Source of the DNA: Frigidibacter sp.
GTDB taxonomy: Bacteria > Pseudomonadota > Alphaproteobacteria > Rhodobacterales > Rhodobacteraceae
Assembly: GCF_030695035.1 (NCBI RefSeq)
Contig: NZ_JAUYTT010000005.1
Coordinates: 1-64,000, forward strand
Reading direction: 5' to 3'
DNA length: 64,000 nt
This document shows positions 17,428 through 26,463 of this stretch, piece by piece; position 1 is the stretch's first letter; each line of letters opens with the position of its first letter. The translations under genes were made by a program, and so were the position numbers. Below the pieces are notes generated by a model. The model made no database searches, was not told where the DNA came from, and saw only the letters and a program-made list of their open reading frames with translations.

Positions 17428-19128
17428 TCATTGCACCAGATAGGGGCGCTGGCCGCGGTGGGCGGCGTTGCGCGGATCGCTGCCCACGGGGAATTCGCCC
17501 ATCAGCATGGGCTGCATCCCCTGATTCTTGAGGTTCTGCAAGAACCTGCCAAAGCCGGTGAGGTCCGCCATCCGCGGCGCCTCGCTCAGCCGGCGGGTGG
17601 CACGGGGGCTGATCTCGTCGATGATGGTCTGCAGCGGCTCCATCGGGTTCTCGATGAAATCGGCCATGGTCCAGACGCGCACCCGCGCCTTCACATACAT
17701 CGAGCGCAGGATTTCCAGATGCTCGGTCTCGATCCGCTGCAGCCGTGCGGCCTCGGCCCGGATATCGGCGAAATTGGCGTTCGACCGGAACAGCGGCACC
17801 GACCAGGCGCCGGAAATCACGCTGATCTGCGCATTGGGATCGGTGGCGGTGAACCAGTTGATCGCCTGATTGTCGCGCGGGCTGAACTGGAAGCATTGCC
17901 GCTCGCCCCGCGTGTTCCAGATCAGGTTGGTCAGGAAGGCCCGCGGGTTGTAGTCGCGCAGCGCGGCAGAATCGGTCAGCGCGCCATTGAACACCGTCTC
18001 GCCGCCGGCAAACTCCACCCGGCCCGGCGCGAACAGATGCCCATGCGCCCGACCGCCGCCAACCGCCTTGGTCAGCCACAGCTCGAAATTCTCGAAGAGG
18101 TCGGAAAAGCCCTGAAACACCGAATAGGGCGCGCTGGTCTTGCCGTTCTCATGATCCTGCCGCGGGAAGCGCGCCTGCATGTAGAGGCCCGCCCGCCCGC
18201 GCGTCCGCCGCTCCACCGCCTTCGAAAACAGCCGGTCGATCTTGCCGGGCTGCGGTTCGGCCCGCATCTGCCCGGCGGCGCTGCCTTCAAGGAAGGTGCG
18301 ATACAGCCGGTCCGCCTTGGGCCAGATCTTCCGCGCGATGAAGCAATCCGACCGGCGCAGAAGCTGCAGGTGATCGTCATAGAAGATATGCGGCTTGCCC
18401 TGAAAATCGAACTTCGACAGGGTCAGCGACCGGCTTTCGACGTTGATGGAATACGACCGCGTCAGCGTTTGGAAGTAACTCTCATCCGGGATCCACACCC
18501 GCCGGAAATAGCGGTCATGCAGCGCCCGGTCCGGGTCTTGCAGGATGCAGGACAGCGTCTGCCGCGTCAGGCACCACCACTGGCTGCCCAGATGCGGCAC
18601 CAGCCCCTTGGGAACGCTGCGCCGGTATTTCACCCGCCGCTGCAGATCGACATATTTGTCGAACAGGACCCGCTGCTTCTTCCACGAAAACGGGAAGCGC
18701 AGGGTAAAGCGCTCGGTGTTCAGCCCGCCAACCGTCCAGCCCACATCCGATGTCGTGACGCTCTCGATGAAATCGGTCTTCGGCCGCGCGTCGAGGTATT
18801 CCACCAGCTCCTGCACCGGCCGCAGCGGCAGGCACGACCCGGAGGACAGATAGACATGCCGCACATCCGCATGCCGCTCCAGCATCTGCTCCGATGCCGC
18901 CTGCGTCGCCGCCACCAGTGACCAGGTGCCCCATTCGCATTTGTAGCGGCGCGAAAAGCTGACGGTCTCGATATCGGCCAGCATCCGGCGGAAGGCGCCG
19001 AAGTCATGCGGCGACACCCGCGCATCGACATGGATTACCACCGGGCAGCCGCCCTCGGCCCAGAACCGCGCAACCTGCGCGGCGCGGTCCAGCGCGGTAT
19101 GGCACAGCATCACAAAGCCGACCGTCAA
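17428..19128 (-). CDS. Core-2/I-branching type (GT14-like) glycosyltransferase
   Basis: 566 residues. The N-terminal 270 or so match the beta-1,6-N-acetylglucosaminyltransferase (GT14) pattern: FVMLCHTALDRAAQVARFW, VIHVDARVSP, YLSSGSCLPLRP, a SQWWCLTRQTLSCIL region and IPDESYFQTL. A further 290 residues have no domain I can name (contains SVPLFRSNANFADIRAEA). No signal peptide, so it is probably cytoplasmic and adds a branch sugar to a lipid-linked or nucleotide-activated precursor. It sits 10 nt after the GT2-type gene and 13 nt before the sulfotransferase. Donor and acceptor are inferred only from family. Confidence 0.8.
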   Translation of the reverse strand: MTVGFVMLCHTALDRAAQVARFWAEGGCPVVIHVDARVSPHDFGAFRRMLADIETVSFSRRYKCEWGTWSLVAATQAASEQMLERHADVRHVYLSSGSCLPLRPVQELVEYLDARPKTDFIESVTTSDVGWTVGGLNTERFTLRFPFSWKKQRVLFDKYVDLQRRVKYRRSVPKGLVPHLGSQWWCLTRQTLSCILQDPDRALHDRYFRRVWIPDESYFQTLTRSYSINVESRSLTLSKFDFQGKPHIFYDDHLQLLRRSDCFIARKIWPKADRLYRTFLEGSAAGQMRAEPQPGKIDRLFSKAVERRTRGRAGLYMQARFPRQDHENGKTSAPYSVFQGFSDLFENFELWLTKAVGGGRAHGHLFAPGRVEFAGGETVFNGALTDSAALRDYNPRAFLTNLIWNTRGERQCFQFSPRDNQAINWFTATDPNAQISVISGAWSVPLFRSNANFADIRAEAARLQRIETEHLEILRSMYVKARVRVWTMADFIENPMEPLQTIIDEISPRATRRLSEAPRMADLTGFGRFLQNLKNQGMQPMLMGEFPVGSDPRNAAHRGQRPYLVQ

Positions 19129-19138
19129 TGCCCGCCCC

Positions 19139-20152
19139 TCATGCCCAGTTGCCCTTCGACATCAGCCCCAGAATCTCCAGTTGCCGCCAGTTGATGTACT
19201 TCTCGCTCCACTTGCACCACAGGTCCGGGCTTTCCTTCAACCCGTCCGCATAGGCGCGGTATTCGCGGCTGCCCGCGTAATGCTCGCCCCGCTCCAGCTC
19301 TTCCTCGACCTTGGCCGGCAAGGTGGACAGGAATTTAGCATGAAGCAGGCAACCAGAGGCCTTTTCCCCGCCCCATTCATCATAGGTCAGGTTCAGCCCC
19401 CGCGGCAGCAGGTTGTGGGTCGAACTGACATAGCAGTACGAGCGATGCCACTTCACCAGCGGGATCTTGTTCAGCGTCGGCGCGTGCAGCGCATCCCCCG
19501 CAAACATCGTCCGCGCCCTCGGCCCGCCCTGGATCCACAGATTGCCATAGGTGGGGTTGCGCGAGATCATGTAGTTGCCGCTGTCAAACCAGCAGGCAAT
19601 CTCCATCGGGTTCTGCCCCTCGCGGTAGGGCTGCGCATCCAGCGGGCCCTTGGGATACATGTCCAGCAGCATCGCCGGGAAGGACCGGATCGACATCGTG
19701 TCAAGCCAGTCGGTCAGCGCGCTCAGCGGCCGGGTATCGCAGAACGGGTAGACGAAGAACTCATCGGGATCGACCACCAGCGTCCAGTGCCCGTGGCCAT
19801 GGCGCATCTGCAGCCAGTTCAGCCAATCGACGCCGAAGCGGGATCGCTTGTAGCTGGCCGTCGTCGTCCAGACCGAACAGTCCTTCTGCTCGGCCAGATA
19901 TTCGCGGCTGCCATCGTCCGAGCCATTGTCCACGAAGAAGAAATGATTGACGCCCAGATCCCGGTAGTAGCGCAGGAAATACGGCAGCCGCAGCCGCTCA
20001 TTCCGCTGGGTGGCGAACAGCAGGATGTCGTTGCGGCGGATCTTCTTGCTGCGGTCAGCGACGGGCTTCAGCTCTCTGCGCCGCCGGAAGGCACGCCAAA
20101 GCCTGCGCTTGCGCTCGAGTCGCAGCCGGTATGTCGCCCAAGCCCCCAACAC
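19139..20152 (-). CDS. Glycosyltransferase family 2-like protein
   Basis: 337 residues. A basic N-terminus (RLRLERKRRLWRAFRRRR) is followed by a GT2_4/GT92-type catalytic core: LLFATQRNERLRLPYFLRYY, FFFVDNGSDDGSREYLAEQ and the metal-binding VVDPDEFFVYP near residue 129. Proteins with this pattern act on nucleotide sugars in capsule, exopolysaccharide or LPS assembly. It lies inside the leftward polysaccharide run, 42 nt after the GT4 gene and 10 nt before the GT14 gene. The sugar specificity is not visible. Confidence 0.82.
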   Translation of the reverse strand: MLGAWATYRLRLERKRRLWRAFRRRRELKPVADRSKKIRRNDILLFATQRNERLRLPYFLRYYRDLGVNHFFFVDNGSDDGSREYLAEQKDCSVWTTTASYKRSRFGVDWLNWLQMRHGHGHWTLVVDPDEFFVYPFCDTRPLSALTDWLDTMSIRSFPAMLLDMYPKGPLDAQPYREGQNPMEIACWFDSGNYMISRNPTYGNLWIQGGPRARTMFAGDALHAPTLNKIPLVKWHRSYCYVSSTHNLLPRGLNLTYDEWGGEKASGCLLHAKFLSTLPAKVEEELERGEHYAGSREYRAYADGLKESPDLWCKWSEKYINWRQLEILGLMSKGNWA

Positions 20153-20194
20153 GTCCCTTTCGCGGGAAATCGTTCGCCAGCCTATGGCCTCGGG

Positions 20195-21436
20195 CTAGCA
20201 CGCCTTGCTTAAGACGTGATGAAAATGCCCCGCCCACGTCTTGAGTGCGAGCTGCGGCACACACCTCCGCATCGCACCCTGGACTGCCGCGTCCGATCCC
20301 AACTGTTCTTGTATCCTCGCCGACCAAGAATACAGATCACCCTGCATTACGTAAACCGGGTAATCGCCCACAAACTCAAGATAAACTGGCAAAGGCGCGG
20401 CAATCACCGGGGTTCCCATCGCCGCCGCCTCGGCCACTGGCAGCCCATAGCCCTCGGCCAGGCTCGGCATCAGCAGCGCCCTTGCCCCCGCCATCAGCGC
20501 CGCGACCGCGCCATCCGGCAGGCCCGGCAGCTTGTGGATGGTCCGTCCCAGATGCGGCGAGAGGTCCAGCCGGGCGAACAATTCCTCGTTCCGCCAGCCG
20601 CGCCGGCCGACCAGAAACAGCCGCGGCACCTCGTCTTCGGGCATGGTCGCGTGCAGGTGATCCCACACATCCAGCAGCAGCGCGTGGTTCTTGCGCGGCT
20701 CCAAAGTGCCAAGCGCGAGGAAATACGGGCGGTCCAGCGGCAGCCCTTCGGGCAACGCGGCGGGGTCCGGCGCGGCGACCTCCGTTCCCAGATGCGCAAC
20801 AATGCTCTCGGGCAGCGGGCCGTGGCGGCGGGCTTGGCGGGCCAGATCATCCCGCGTCGCCGCCGAATTGCAGATCACCAGATCGGCATGGCGCACCACC
20901 GCCTCGACCAGCGCGCCGAACTCCTCCACCGCATGGGGGCGCGAGAATTGCGGGAAATCCAGCGGGATCGTGTCATGCACCAGCACCGCGACCTGCATCC
21001 CCGGCACGCTGCGCACCGCCGCCAGCAGTTCCACCCCCGCGTTCACATGCCCGGTGTTGAAATACCACCCTCCCATCGGCAGATGCCGCGCCAGCAGCGC
21101 CGCCACCCCGTCCGGCATCGCCCCGCCGAGCGCCATCCGCCTGAGCCGCCGCGCCGCCAGCGCAGGCGCCCCGCGCCGTGCGATCAGCCGTTCGACCAGC
21201 ACCCGAGGCACCAGCTGCGCGGGATCCGCCAGCCACCCCTCCAGCAAACTCCCCGCCGAACGCGGCAACAGCCATTGCCGCCGCCCCTGCTTCATCAGCA
21301 GGAACAGCGGCTCTGGCCGGTCCAGAAACTCTCGCAGGTATGCGCGCTCCACCCGGTCGATGCCGGTCAGCGTGGACCGGCCAGTGCGCAGGACCAGCCG
21401 GGTCACATCCAGCACCCTGCCCCGCGCTGCTGCCAT
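20195..21436 (-). CDS. Glycosyltransferase family 4 (GT-B fold)
   Basis: 413 residues. The C-terminal half carries the GT4 pattern: FLALGTLEPRKNHALLLDVW, VGRRGWRNEELF, and the retaining-enzyme E-x7-E motif in LAEGYGLPVAEAAAMGTPVI near residue 355. The N-terminal acceptor half has GIDRVERAYLREFLDRPEP, frequent in this subfamily. It probably adds a mannose-like or similar residue during surface polysaccharide assembly. It is 6 nt after galE and 42 nt before the GT2-like gene in the same run. Confidence 0.86.
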   Translation of the reverse strand: MAAARGRVLDVTRLVLRTGRSTLTGIDRVERAYLREFLDRPEPLFLLMKQGRRQWLLPRSAGSLLEGWLADPAQLVPRVLVERLIARRGAPALAARRLRRMALGGAMPDGVAALLARHLPMGGWYFNTGHVNAGVELLAAVRSVPGMQVAVLVHDTIPLDFPQFSRPHAVEEFGALVEAVVRHADLVICNSAATRDDLARQARRHGPLPESIVAHLGTEVAAPDPAALPEGLPLDRPYFLALGTLEPRKNHALLLDVWDHLHATMPEDEVPRLFLVGRRGWRNEELFARLDLSPHLGRTIHKLPGLPDGAVAALMAGARALLMPSLAEGYGLPVAEAAAMGTPVIAAPLPVYLEFVGDYPVYVMQGDLYSWSARIQEQLGSDAAVQGAMRRCVPQLALKTWAGHFHHVLSKAC

Positions 21437-21442
21437 CAGGCT

Positions 21443-22429
21443 CTACCGGTCATAATGCCCGGACTGATGCCATTTCCACGCATCGCCGATCATCTGCGCC
21501 AGCGTGGAGCGTGCCGGCTGCCAGCCAAGCTCGGCCATCGCCCGCTCGCTGCCCGACACCAGCTTCACCGCATCGCCCGCCCGCCGGTCCCCCAGCACGA
21601 TGGGCACCTCGCGGTTGGTCACGGCGCGGGAGTGGTCGATCACCTCGCGCACCGAAAAGCCGCGGCCGGTGCCAAGGCAGAACACCCGGCTGCCTTTCCC
21701 GGCTTCCAGCCACTGCAGGCCCAGAACATGCGCGTCCACCAGATCCATCACATGCACATAGTCGCGGATGCAGGTGCCGTCGGGCGTGGGATAATCGGTG
21801 CCAAACACCGTCAGCGCCGCCCGCTTGCCCTCGATCGCGTCCAGCATCAGTGGGATGAGGTGCGTCTCGGGCTGGTGGAACTCGCCCACCTCGGTTTCGG
21901 GATCGGCGCCCGCCACGTTGAAATAGCGGAAAATGACAGACCGCAGGCCATGCGCCGCGCCGAAATCCTTCAGCATGTCCTCGATGGCGCGCTTGCTGGC
22001 GCCATAGCTGTTCAGCGGGGTCTGCGGGGTGTCCTCGTCCAGCATCACCCCGTCATGGTCACCGTAAGTGGCGCAGGTCGAGGAGAACACGAAATCGAGG
22101 CAACCGGCCGCCACCGCCGCCTCGATCAGGGTCAGCGAGGCGGAAACGTTACCGCGCCAGTATTTGCCCGGCTCCTTCATCGCCTCGCCAACCTGGCTGA
22201 GCGCGGCGAAATGCATCACCGCCACCGGCTGCCATTTGGCAAAGACTTCATCCAGCCTCGCGCGGTCGGCAAGTTCGCCCCGCTCGAACGGGCCGAATTT
22301 CACGGCCTGTTCCCATCCGGTCACCAGGCTGTCGAAAGTGACGGGCACATAGCCCGCCGCCTTCAGCGCCTTGCAGGCATGCGAGCCGATATAGCCCGCA
22401 CCGCCAGTCACCAAAACATGCTTCGCCAT
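21443..22429 (-). CDS. galE: UDP-glucose 4-epimerase
   Basis: 328 residues, extended SDR. NAD-binding VLVTGGAGYIGSHACKALK at the N-terminus, catalytic Ser in FSSTCATYG and the Tyr-x3-Lys pair in NSYGASKRAIEDML (near residue 147). Interconverts UDP-glucose and UDP-galactose, supplying galactose for the neighbouring glycosyltransferases. It is 3 nt after galU, which makes its UDP-glucose substrate, and 6 nt before the GT4 gene, so the three are probably co-translated. Confidence 0.95.
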   Translation of the reverse strand: MAKHVLVTGGAGYIGSHACKALKAAGYVPVTFDSLVTGWEQAVKFGPFERGELADRARLDEVFAKWQPVAVMHFAALSQVGEAMKEPGKYWRGNVSASLTLIEAAVAAGCLDFVFSSTCATYGDHDGVMLDEDTPQTPLNSYGASKRAIEDMLKDFGAAHGLRSVIFRYFNVAGADPETEVGEFHQPETHLIPLMLDAIEGKRAALTVFGTDYPTPDGTCIRDYVHVMDLVDAHVLGLQWLEAGKGSRVFCLGTGRGFSVREVIDHSRAVTNREVPIVLGDRRAGDAVKLVSGSERAMAELGWQPARSTLAQMIGDAWKWHQSGHYDR

Positions 22430-22432
22430 GCC

Positions 22433-23326
22433 TTATTCAGCCGCCTGCCGCATCGCCACGATCTCGCCCAGGTATTGCGAGAACTCTTCGTTCAGGTCGT
22501 CGCGCGCCAGACCGAAGGCCACCGTCGCCTGCAGGAAGCCGGCTTTCGAGCCGCAGTCAAAGCGCTGGCCGCGGAAGCGGAAGCCATAGACGTCATTGCT
22601 GTTGACGATCTCCTGCGCGATGGCATCGGTCAGCTGAATCTCGCCTCCGGCACCGACCTTGCGGGCGTGCAGATTGTCCATCACCCGCGGAGTCAGGATG
22701 TAGCGCCCGATCACCGCAAGGTTAGAGGGCGCAACATCGGCCTTCGGTTTCTCGACCATGCCCTTGGCACGGACGATGGCGCCCATGTCTTCCGCCACAT
22801 CGAGCACGCCATAGGACGACACCTTGTCCATCGGCACTTCCATCGTGGCGACCATGTTGCCGCCGGTCTCGGCATAGGCTTCCATCATCTGCTGAAGGCA
22901 TGGCTTTTCCGCCGCGATCACGTCATCGGGCAGCAGCACCGCAAAGGGCTCGTCGCCCAGAAGGCGGCGGGCGCACCAGACGGCATGGCCGAGACCAAGC
23001 GCTTTTTGCTGGCGCACATAGGCGATGGCGCCCGAATCCATGTCGGTCGCCTTCAGGATTTCCAGAAGCTCCGTCTTGCCCTTGGCCCGCAGGTCGGCCT
23101 CGATGATCGGTGCAACGTCGAAATAGTCTTCGAGCGCGGATTTCCCCCGCGAAGTAACAAAAATGAACTCTTCAATCCCTGCCGCCCGGGCTTCGTCGAT
23201 CGCGTACTGAATCAACGGGCGGTCGACGAGGGTCATGATCTCTTTGGGAACCGATTTCGTAGCGGGCAGGAACCGTGTTCCGAGCCCGGCCACCGGGAAA
23301 ATGGCTTTCGTGACTTCGCGCTTCAT
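22433..23326 (-). CDS. galU: UTP-glucose-1-phosphate uridylyltransferase
   Basis: 297 residues. Makes UDP-glucose from UTP and glucose-1-phosphate. The nucleotidyltransferase signature FPVAGLGTRFLPATKSVPKE is at residues 10-29; LPDDVI (near residue 128) binds metal, and the GQRFDCGSKAGFLQATV C-terminal motif is complete. First gene of the galU-galE-GT4-GT2-GT14-sulfotransferase run. The 165 nt upstream contain a GTCCGG/CCGGAC inverted repeat (23347-23371) but no promoter I would call with confidence. Confidence 0.96.
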   Translation of the reverse strand: MKREVTKAIFPVAGLGTRFLPATKSVPKEIMTLVDRPLIQYAIDEARAAGIEEFIFVTSRGKSALEDYFDVAPIIEADLRAKGKTELLEILKATDMDSGAIAYVRQQKALGLGHAVWCARRLLGDEPFAVLLPDDVIAAEKPCLQQMMEAYAETGGNMVATMEVPMDKVSSYGVLDVAEDMGAIVRAKGMVEKPKADVAPSNLAVIGRYILTPRVMDNLHARKVGAGGEIQLTDAIAQEIVNSNDVYGFRFRGQRFDCGSKAGFLQATVAFGLARDDLNEEFSQYLGEIVAMRQAAE

Positions 23327-23491
23327 ATCGCCTACCTTGTGTTCCGGTCCGGCATGGCCGCATGGCCGGACGTCGCGTCTGAATTAATGCGTTCTGTGCA
23401 TCACCTGCACAAGCCTCACTCACGCCACAGTTTGCATATGCAGCATTTTCGCAGAAATTGTGGCATGTCGTGCAAGAAACCGCCGAGACGG

Positions 23492-24727
23492 TCAGGAAGT
23501 TTCTGCCGATATAGGCCGATTTTCGCTCAATCTGCGGCTCTCCTGCACAATCCTATCAGGGAATGCGCAAAGGCGCACCCTCGGTTCGGTCCGCGCAGCA
23601 CGACCAAGCAGCCCGCCGGACTGTTCCCAGAACCCGCGCGAGTCGTAGTGCTGCCAGTGATAGCGCGGTGTCGAGTCCATCAAGATCAGCGTCACGATCT
23701 CGCCGCGCTCCGCGCAAGCCGCTGCCTTGGCACGCAAACGCGCTGCCTGCCACAATCGCCCCGCCAGCAGCCGTCCGGCCCGGGGCCCTGCGGGCAGCGG
23801 CAGGAAATCCGCACCATCTGGCAGGGCCGGCAGCGGCGGCAGCTCTTCGGCCAGCCCCTGCGCAAAGCCCGCCTCCAATGTGTGCGCCAACCGCCCCACG
23901 TCCCGCGGCTCGATCCCTCCTGCGACCATCAAGCGAATCAGCTTGGCCCTCTCGCCACGCATCAGCCAGTCGCGGGTCGCGGCAATCTCCGCCGCGCTGG
24001 CCCCGTGGCGCCGCAGCGTGATCGCCGTACTGGCGCCGATGTCATGCAGACTGCGCGGCACCCGGCGCGCGCTGCGCTGCCGGCTTCCGGCCTTGAAATG
24101 ATGCACCTGCGCGCCCGGAACCACCGCCACCAGCGCGCCCGCCGCCGCCAGCCGCAGGTTCAGCTCGGTCTCATCGAGGTAATAGCGCAGCCCGGGGTCG
24201 AACCCGCCCAGCCGGCACAGCACATCCCGCCGATAGGCGCAGTTGGTGCCCTTGATCTCCACCGCCACGCCCGGCACCGCGCGGTGCAGGCTGACCCGAT
24301 CCCCCGGCACCGCCATCGGCGCTGGCCGCGTCAGCCGGTCCACGGTGCCTGCCTGCCACTGGAACGAAATCCCGTTGCGGCTGCGCACCCAGCCGCCCGC
24401 GGCGCTTACCTCGGGGTCCGCAAAGGGGGCCGTCAGCCGGCGCAGCCATGTCGGTTCCGGCACCGCGTCATCGTCGAGGAAGGCCACCACCTCGCCCGCC
24501 GCCACCGCGATCCCGGCATTGCGCGCGGCAGAGATGTTGGGCGCATCGAACGCCACCAGCTTCAGCGGCAAGGCAAGCGCCCGCACTGCCGCCGCCGCCA
24601 CCGGATCGGCCACCACGATCAACTCGAACTCTGTGTGGTCCAGCTGCCGCACCGCCGTCAGGCAGCGCAGCAAAGTCTCCGTCCGGTGCCGCGAGACGAT
24701 GATCAGACTCGCCCGCACCGGCGGCAT
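23492..24727 (-). CDS. Glycosyltransferase family 2
   Basis: 411 residues. An N-terminal GT-A domain (about 1-215): SLIIVSRHRTETLLRCLTAV, SAARNAGIAVAAGEVVAFLD and the metal-binding DDDAVPEP near residue 89, with GGFDPGLRYYLDETEL as acceptor motif. A C-terminal extension of about 190 residues has no domain I recognise. The start is ATG 24727, which shares one base with the kdsB stop (TGATG); a longer open frame runs inside kdsB but is not real. It is last in the cysQ-kdsB-GT2 run, which suggests transfer to a Kdo-containing or capsule precursor, by inference only. Confidence 0.83.
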   Translation of the reverse strand: MPPVRASLIIVSRHRTETLLRCLTAVRQLDHTEFELIVVADPVAAAAVRALALPLKLVAFDAPNISAARNAGIAVAAGEVVAFLDDDAVPEPTWLRRLTAPFADPEVSAAGGWVRSRNGISFQWQAGTVDRLTRPAPMAVPGDRVSLHRAVPGVAVEIKGTNCAYRRDVLCRLGGFDPGLRYYLDETELNLRLAAAGALVAVVPGAQVHHFKAGSRQRSARRVPRSLHDIGASTAITLRRHGASAAEIAATRDWLMRGERAKLIRLMVAGGIEPRDVGRLAHTLEAGFAQGLAEELPPLPALPDGADFLPLPAGPRAGRLLAGRLWQAARLRAKAAACAERGEIVTLILMDSTPRYHWQHYDSRGFWEQSGGLLGRAARTEPRVRLCAFPDRIVQESRRLSENRPISAETS

Positions 24728-25542
24728 CAGGCCATGCCCATCCCGGCCATCATCGCCTCGAGCCGCGGCACGTCCTCGGGGTTGTTCAGCTCCCAGAACT
24801 GCCGACCCCGCGCCTCCACCTCGACGCATTTCACGCTCCGCCCGTTCTCCAGGAACCGAAGCTGCTCCAGCCCCTCCAGCGCCTCCAGCGGGCCGATCTG
24901 CCAGCCCGGATAGGCCGCCAGCGCCGCCGGGCGATAGGCATAGACGCCGACATGGTGGAACACCGGCGTCATCTCCTCTGGCGCATAATTCCGCCCGCAA
25001 TACGGGATCACTTCCTTGGAAAAGTAGAGCCCGCGCCCCCCCGCACCGAACACCGCCGTGGTGCCCCCCACGCGGCCATTGCGGCGGTCCTCCAGCAGGC
25101 TCTCACGCATCGCGCCTTCGCAGCGCAGCACCGGCGTCGCGATCTCGGCCCCGGGATCGGCGCGCAGGCCCGCCACCAGATCCTCGACGAACCAGGCCGG
25201 CGTCAGCGGCGCATCGCCTTGCAGGTTCACCACGATGCCAAAGCCGCCTCCCAGAACCTCATGCGCCTCGGCGCAGCGCTCGGTCCCGTTGCGGCAGTCT
25301 TCCGAGGTCATCACCACCTCGGCCCCGAACCCCTCGGCGTGCTCGCGGATCCGGTCATCATCGGTCGCCACGACAACACGGTCAGCGCCCTGCACAGCCA
25401 TCGCCGCTTCCCAGCTGCGGCGGATCAGCGTGCGCGCCACCCCGTCCGCCCCGGTCAGCGCCACCAGCGGCTTGCCCGGATAGCGGGTGGAGGCGTAGCG
25501 GGCGGGCACCACGACAAGAACGCCTGTTTCGCTCGGCATCAC
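24727..25542 (-). CDS. kdsB: 3-deoxy-manno-octulosonate cytidylyltransferase
   Basis: 271 residues. Activates Kdo as CMP-Kdo for lipid A glycosylation or capsule. The signature VVPARYASTRYPGKPLV (near residue 9) and NLQGDAPLTP (near residue 109) are typical. It overlaps cysQ by 4 nt and the following GT2 gene by 1 nt. With kdsD in the same window, two of the steps of CMP-Kdo supply are encoded here. A role in capsule rather than LPS Kdo cannot be excluded given the neighbouring export permease. Confidence 0.94.
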   Translation of the reverse strand: MMPSETGVLVVVPARYASTRYPGKPLVALTGADGVARTLIRRSWEAAMAVQGADRVVVATDDDRIREHAEGFGAEVVMTSEDCRNGTERCAEAHEVLGGGFGIVVNLQGDAPLTPAWFVEDLVAGLRADPGAEIATPVLRCEGAMRESLLEDRRNGRVGGTTAVFGAGGRGLYFSKEVIPYCGRNYAPEEMTPVFHHVGVYAYRPAALAAYPGWQIGPLEALEGLEQLRFLENGRSVKCVEVEARGRQFWELNNPEDVPRLEAMMAGMGMA

Positions 25543-26333
25543 TTCACCAGCAGCACGCCGGGGGCGTAGGCGATGAAGAACGGATTGCCGAAGCCCGGCT
25601 TGCCATAGACCAGCGGCGCGTGATCCTCAAAGCTGATCACCTCACCGCCCGCGCCGCGCAACACCGCATCCCCGGCCGCCGTATCCCATTCCATCGTCCG
25701 CCCCAGCCGCGGATACAGATCCGCCTCGCCGGTCGCCACCAGACAGAACTTCAGGCTCGACCCGGCCGAGGTCATGTCGCGCACCGCATATTGGCCGATG
25801 TAATCATCCGTCGCCTGATCGCGGTGCGACTTCGACGCCACCACCATGAGGCCCCGGTTGTCGGGGGTGGACACCATGATCGGCGCCTGCGTACCCGGCG
25901 CGGTCTTGTCGAACGCCCCATGCTCTTCCACCGCGCGGCCATCGGGCAGCGTGTAGAACAACCGGCCCTTGGCGGGCGCGTAGACCACCCCGCGCAGCGG
26001 CACGCCGTTTTCCACATAGGCAATGTTCACGGTGAAGTCGCCGCGGCGCTGCACGAACTCCTTGGTGCCATCCAGCGGATCGACGATCAGGAAGGTGCTC
26101 ACCTCCTGGCCGTGGCTCGCCGCCTGCTCCTCGGTCACCAGCGCCACATCCGGGAAAGCTGCCCGCAGCCCGGCCGAGATCAGCGCATCCGCCGCCTCAT
26201 CGGCCTCGGTCACCGGGCTGGAATCCGACTTGGTCTTCACCTCGAAATCGGGCGAGTTGTAGATCTCCATGATCCGGTCGCCAGCCTCGAGCGCCAGGCG
26301 CCGCATCACCGCGGTCAGGTCCGTGAAATTCAC
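25539..26333 (-). CDS. cysQ: 3'(2'),5'-bisphosphate nucleotidase CysQ
   Basis: 264 residues of the inositol-monophosphatase superfamily. Metal-binding motifs EEQAA (near residue 67), VDPLDGTKEF (near residue 89) and WDTAAGDAVL (near residue 208) are complete. Hydrolyses PAP (adenosine 3',5'-bisphosphate), the by-product of PAPS-using sulfotransferases and PAPS reductase, to AMP. GTG 26333 is the chosen start (AAGGAGACAAGG upstream, and the family start follows immediately). It is first in the cysQ-kdsB-GT2 run. A PAPS-type sulfotransferase lies 9 kb downstream on the same strand, so PAP removal may serve glycan sulfation. Confidence 0.93.
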   Translation of the reverse strand: MNFTDLTAVMRRLALEAGDRIMEIYNSPDFEVKTKSDSSPVTEADEAADALISAGLRAAFPDVALVTEEQAASHGQEVSTFLIVDPLDGTKEFVQRRGDFTVNIAYVENGVPLRGVVYAPAKGRLFYTLPDGRAVEEHGAFDKTAPGTQAPIMVSTPDNRGLMVVASKSHRDQATDDYIGQYAVRDMTSAGSSLKFCLVATGEADLYPRLGRTMEWDTAAGDAVLRGAGGEVISFEDHAPLVYGKPGFGNPFFIAYAPGVLLVK

Positions 26334-26463
26334 CCTTGTCTCCTTGCCGTCGCAGGCATGGCCCGGCAGCAGCGCCGAATTCATGCTTTGTTGATAAAAT
26401 CCTGCGCTCCACTTATGATCGCCAGCGGAAGGAACGGCAAGGTTTCTTGGGCCAGATCCCCTT

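Noticed and set aside
20216-24913. 1565-codon plus-strand open frame over the polysaccharide genes
   Set aside because: Runs antisense across GT4, galE, galU and a GT2 gene, all of which have clear family motifs. It has no protein features.
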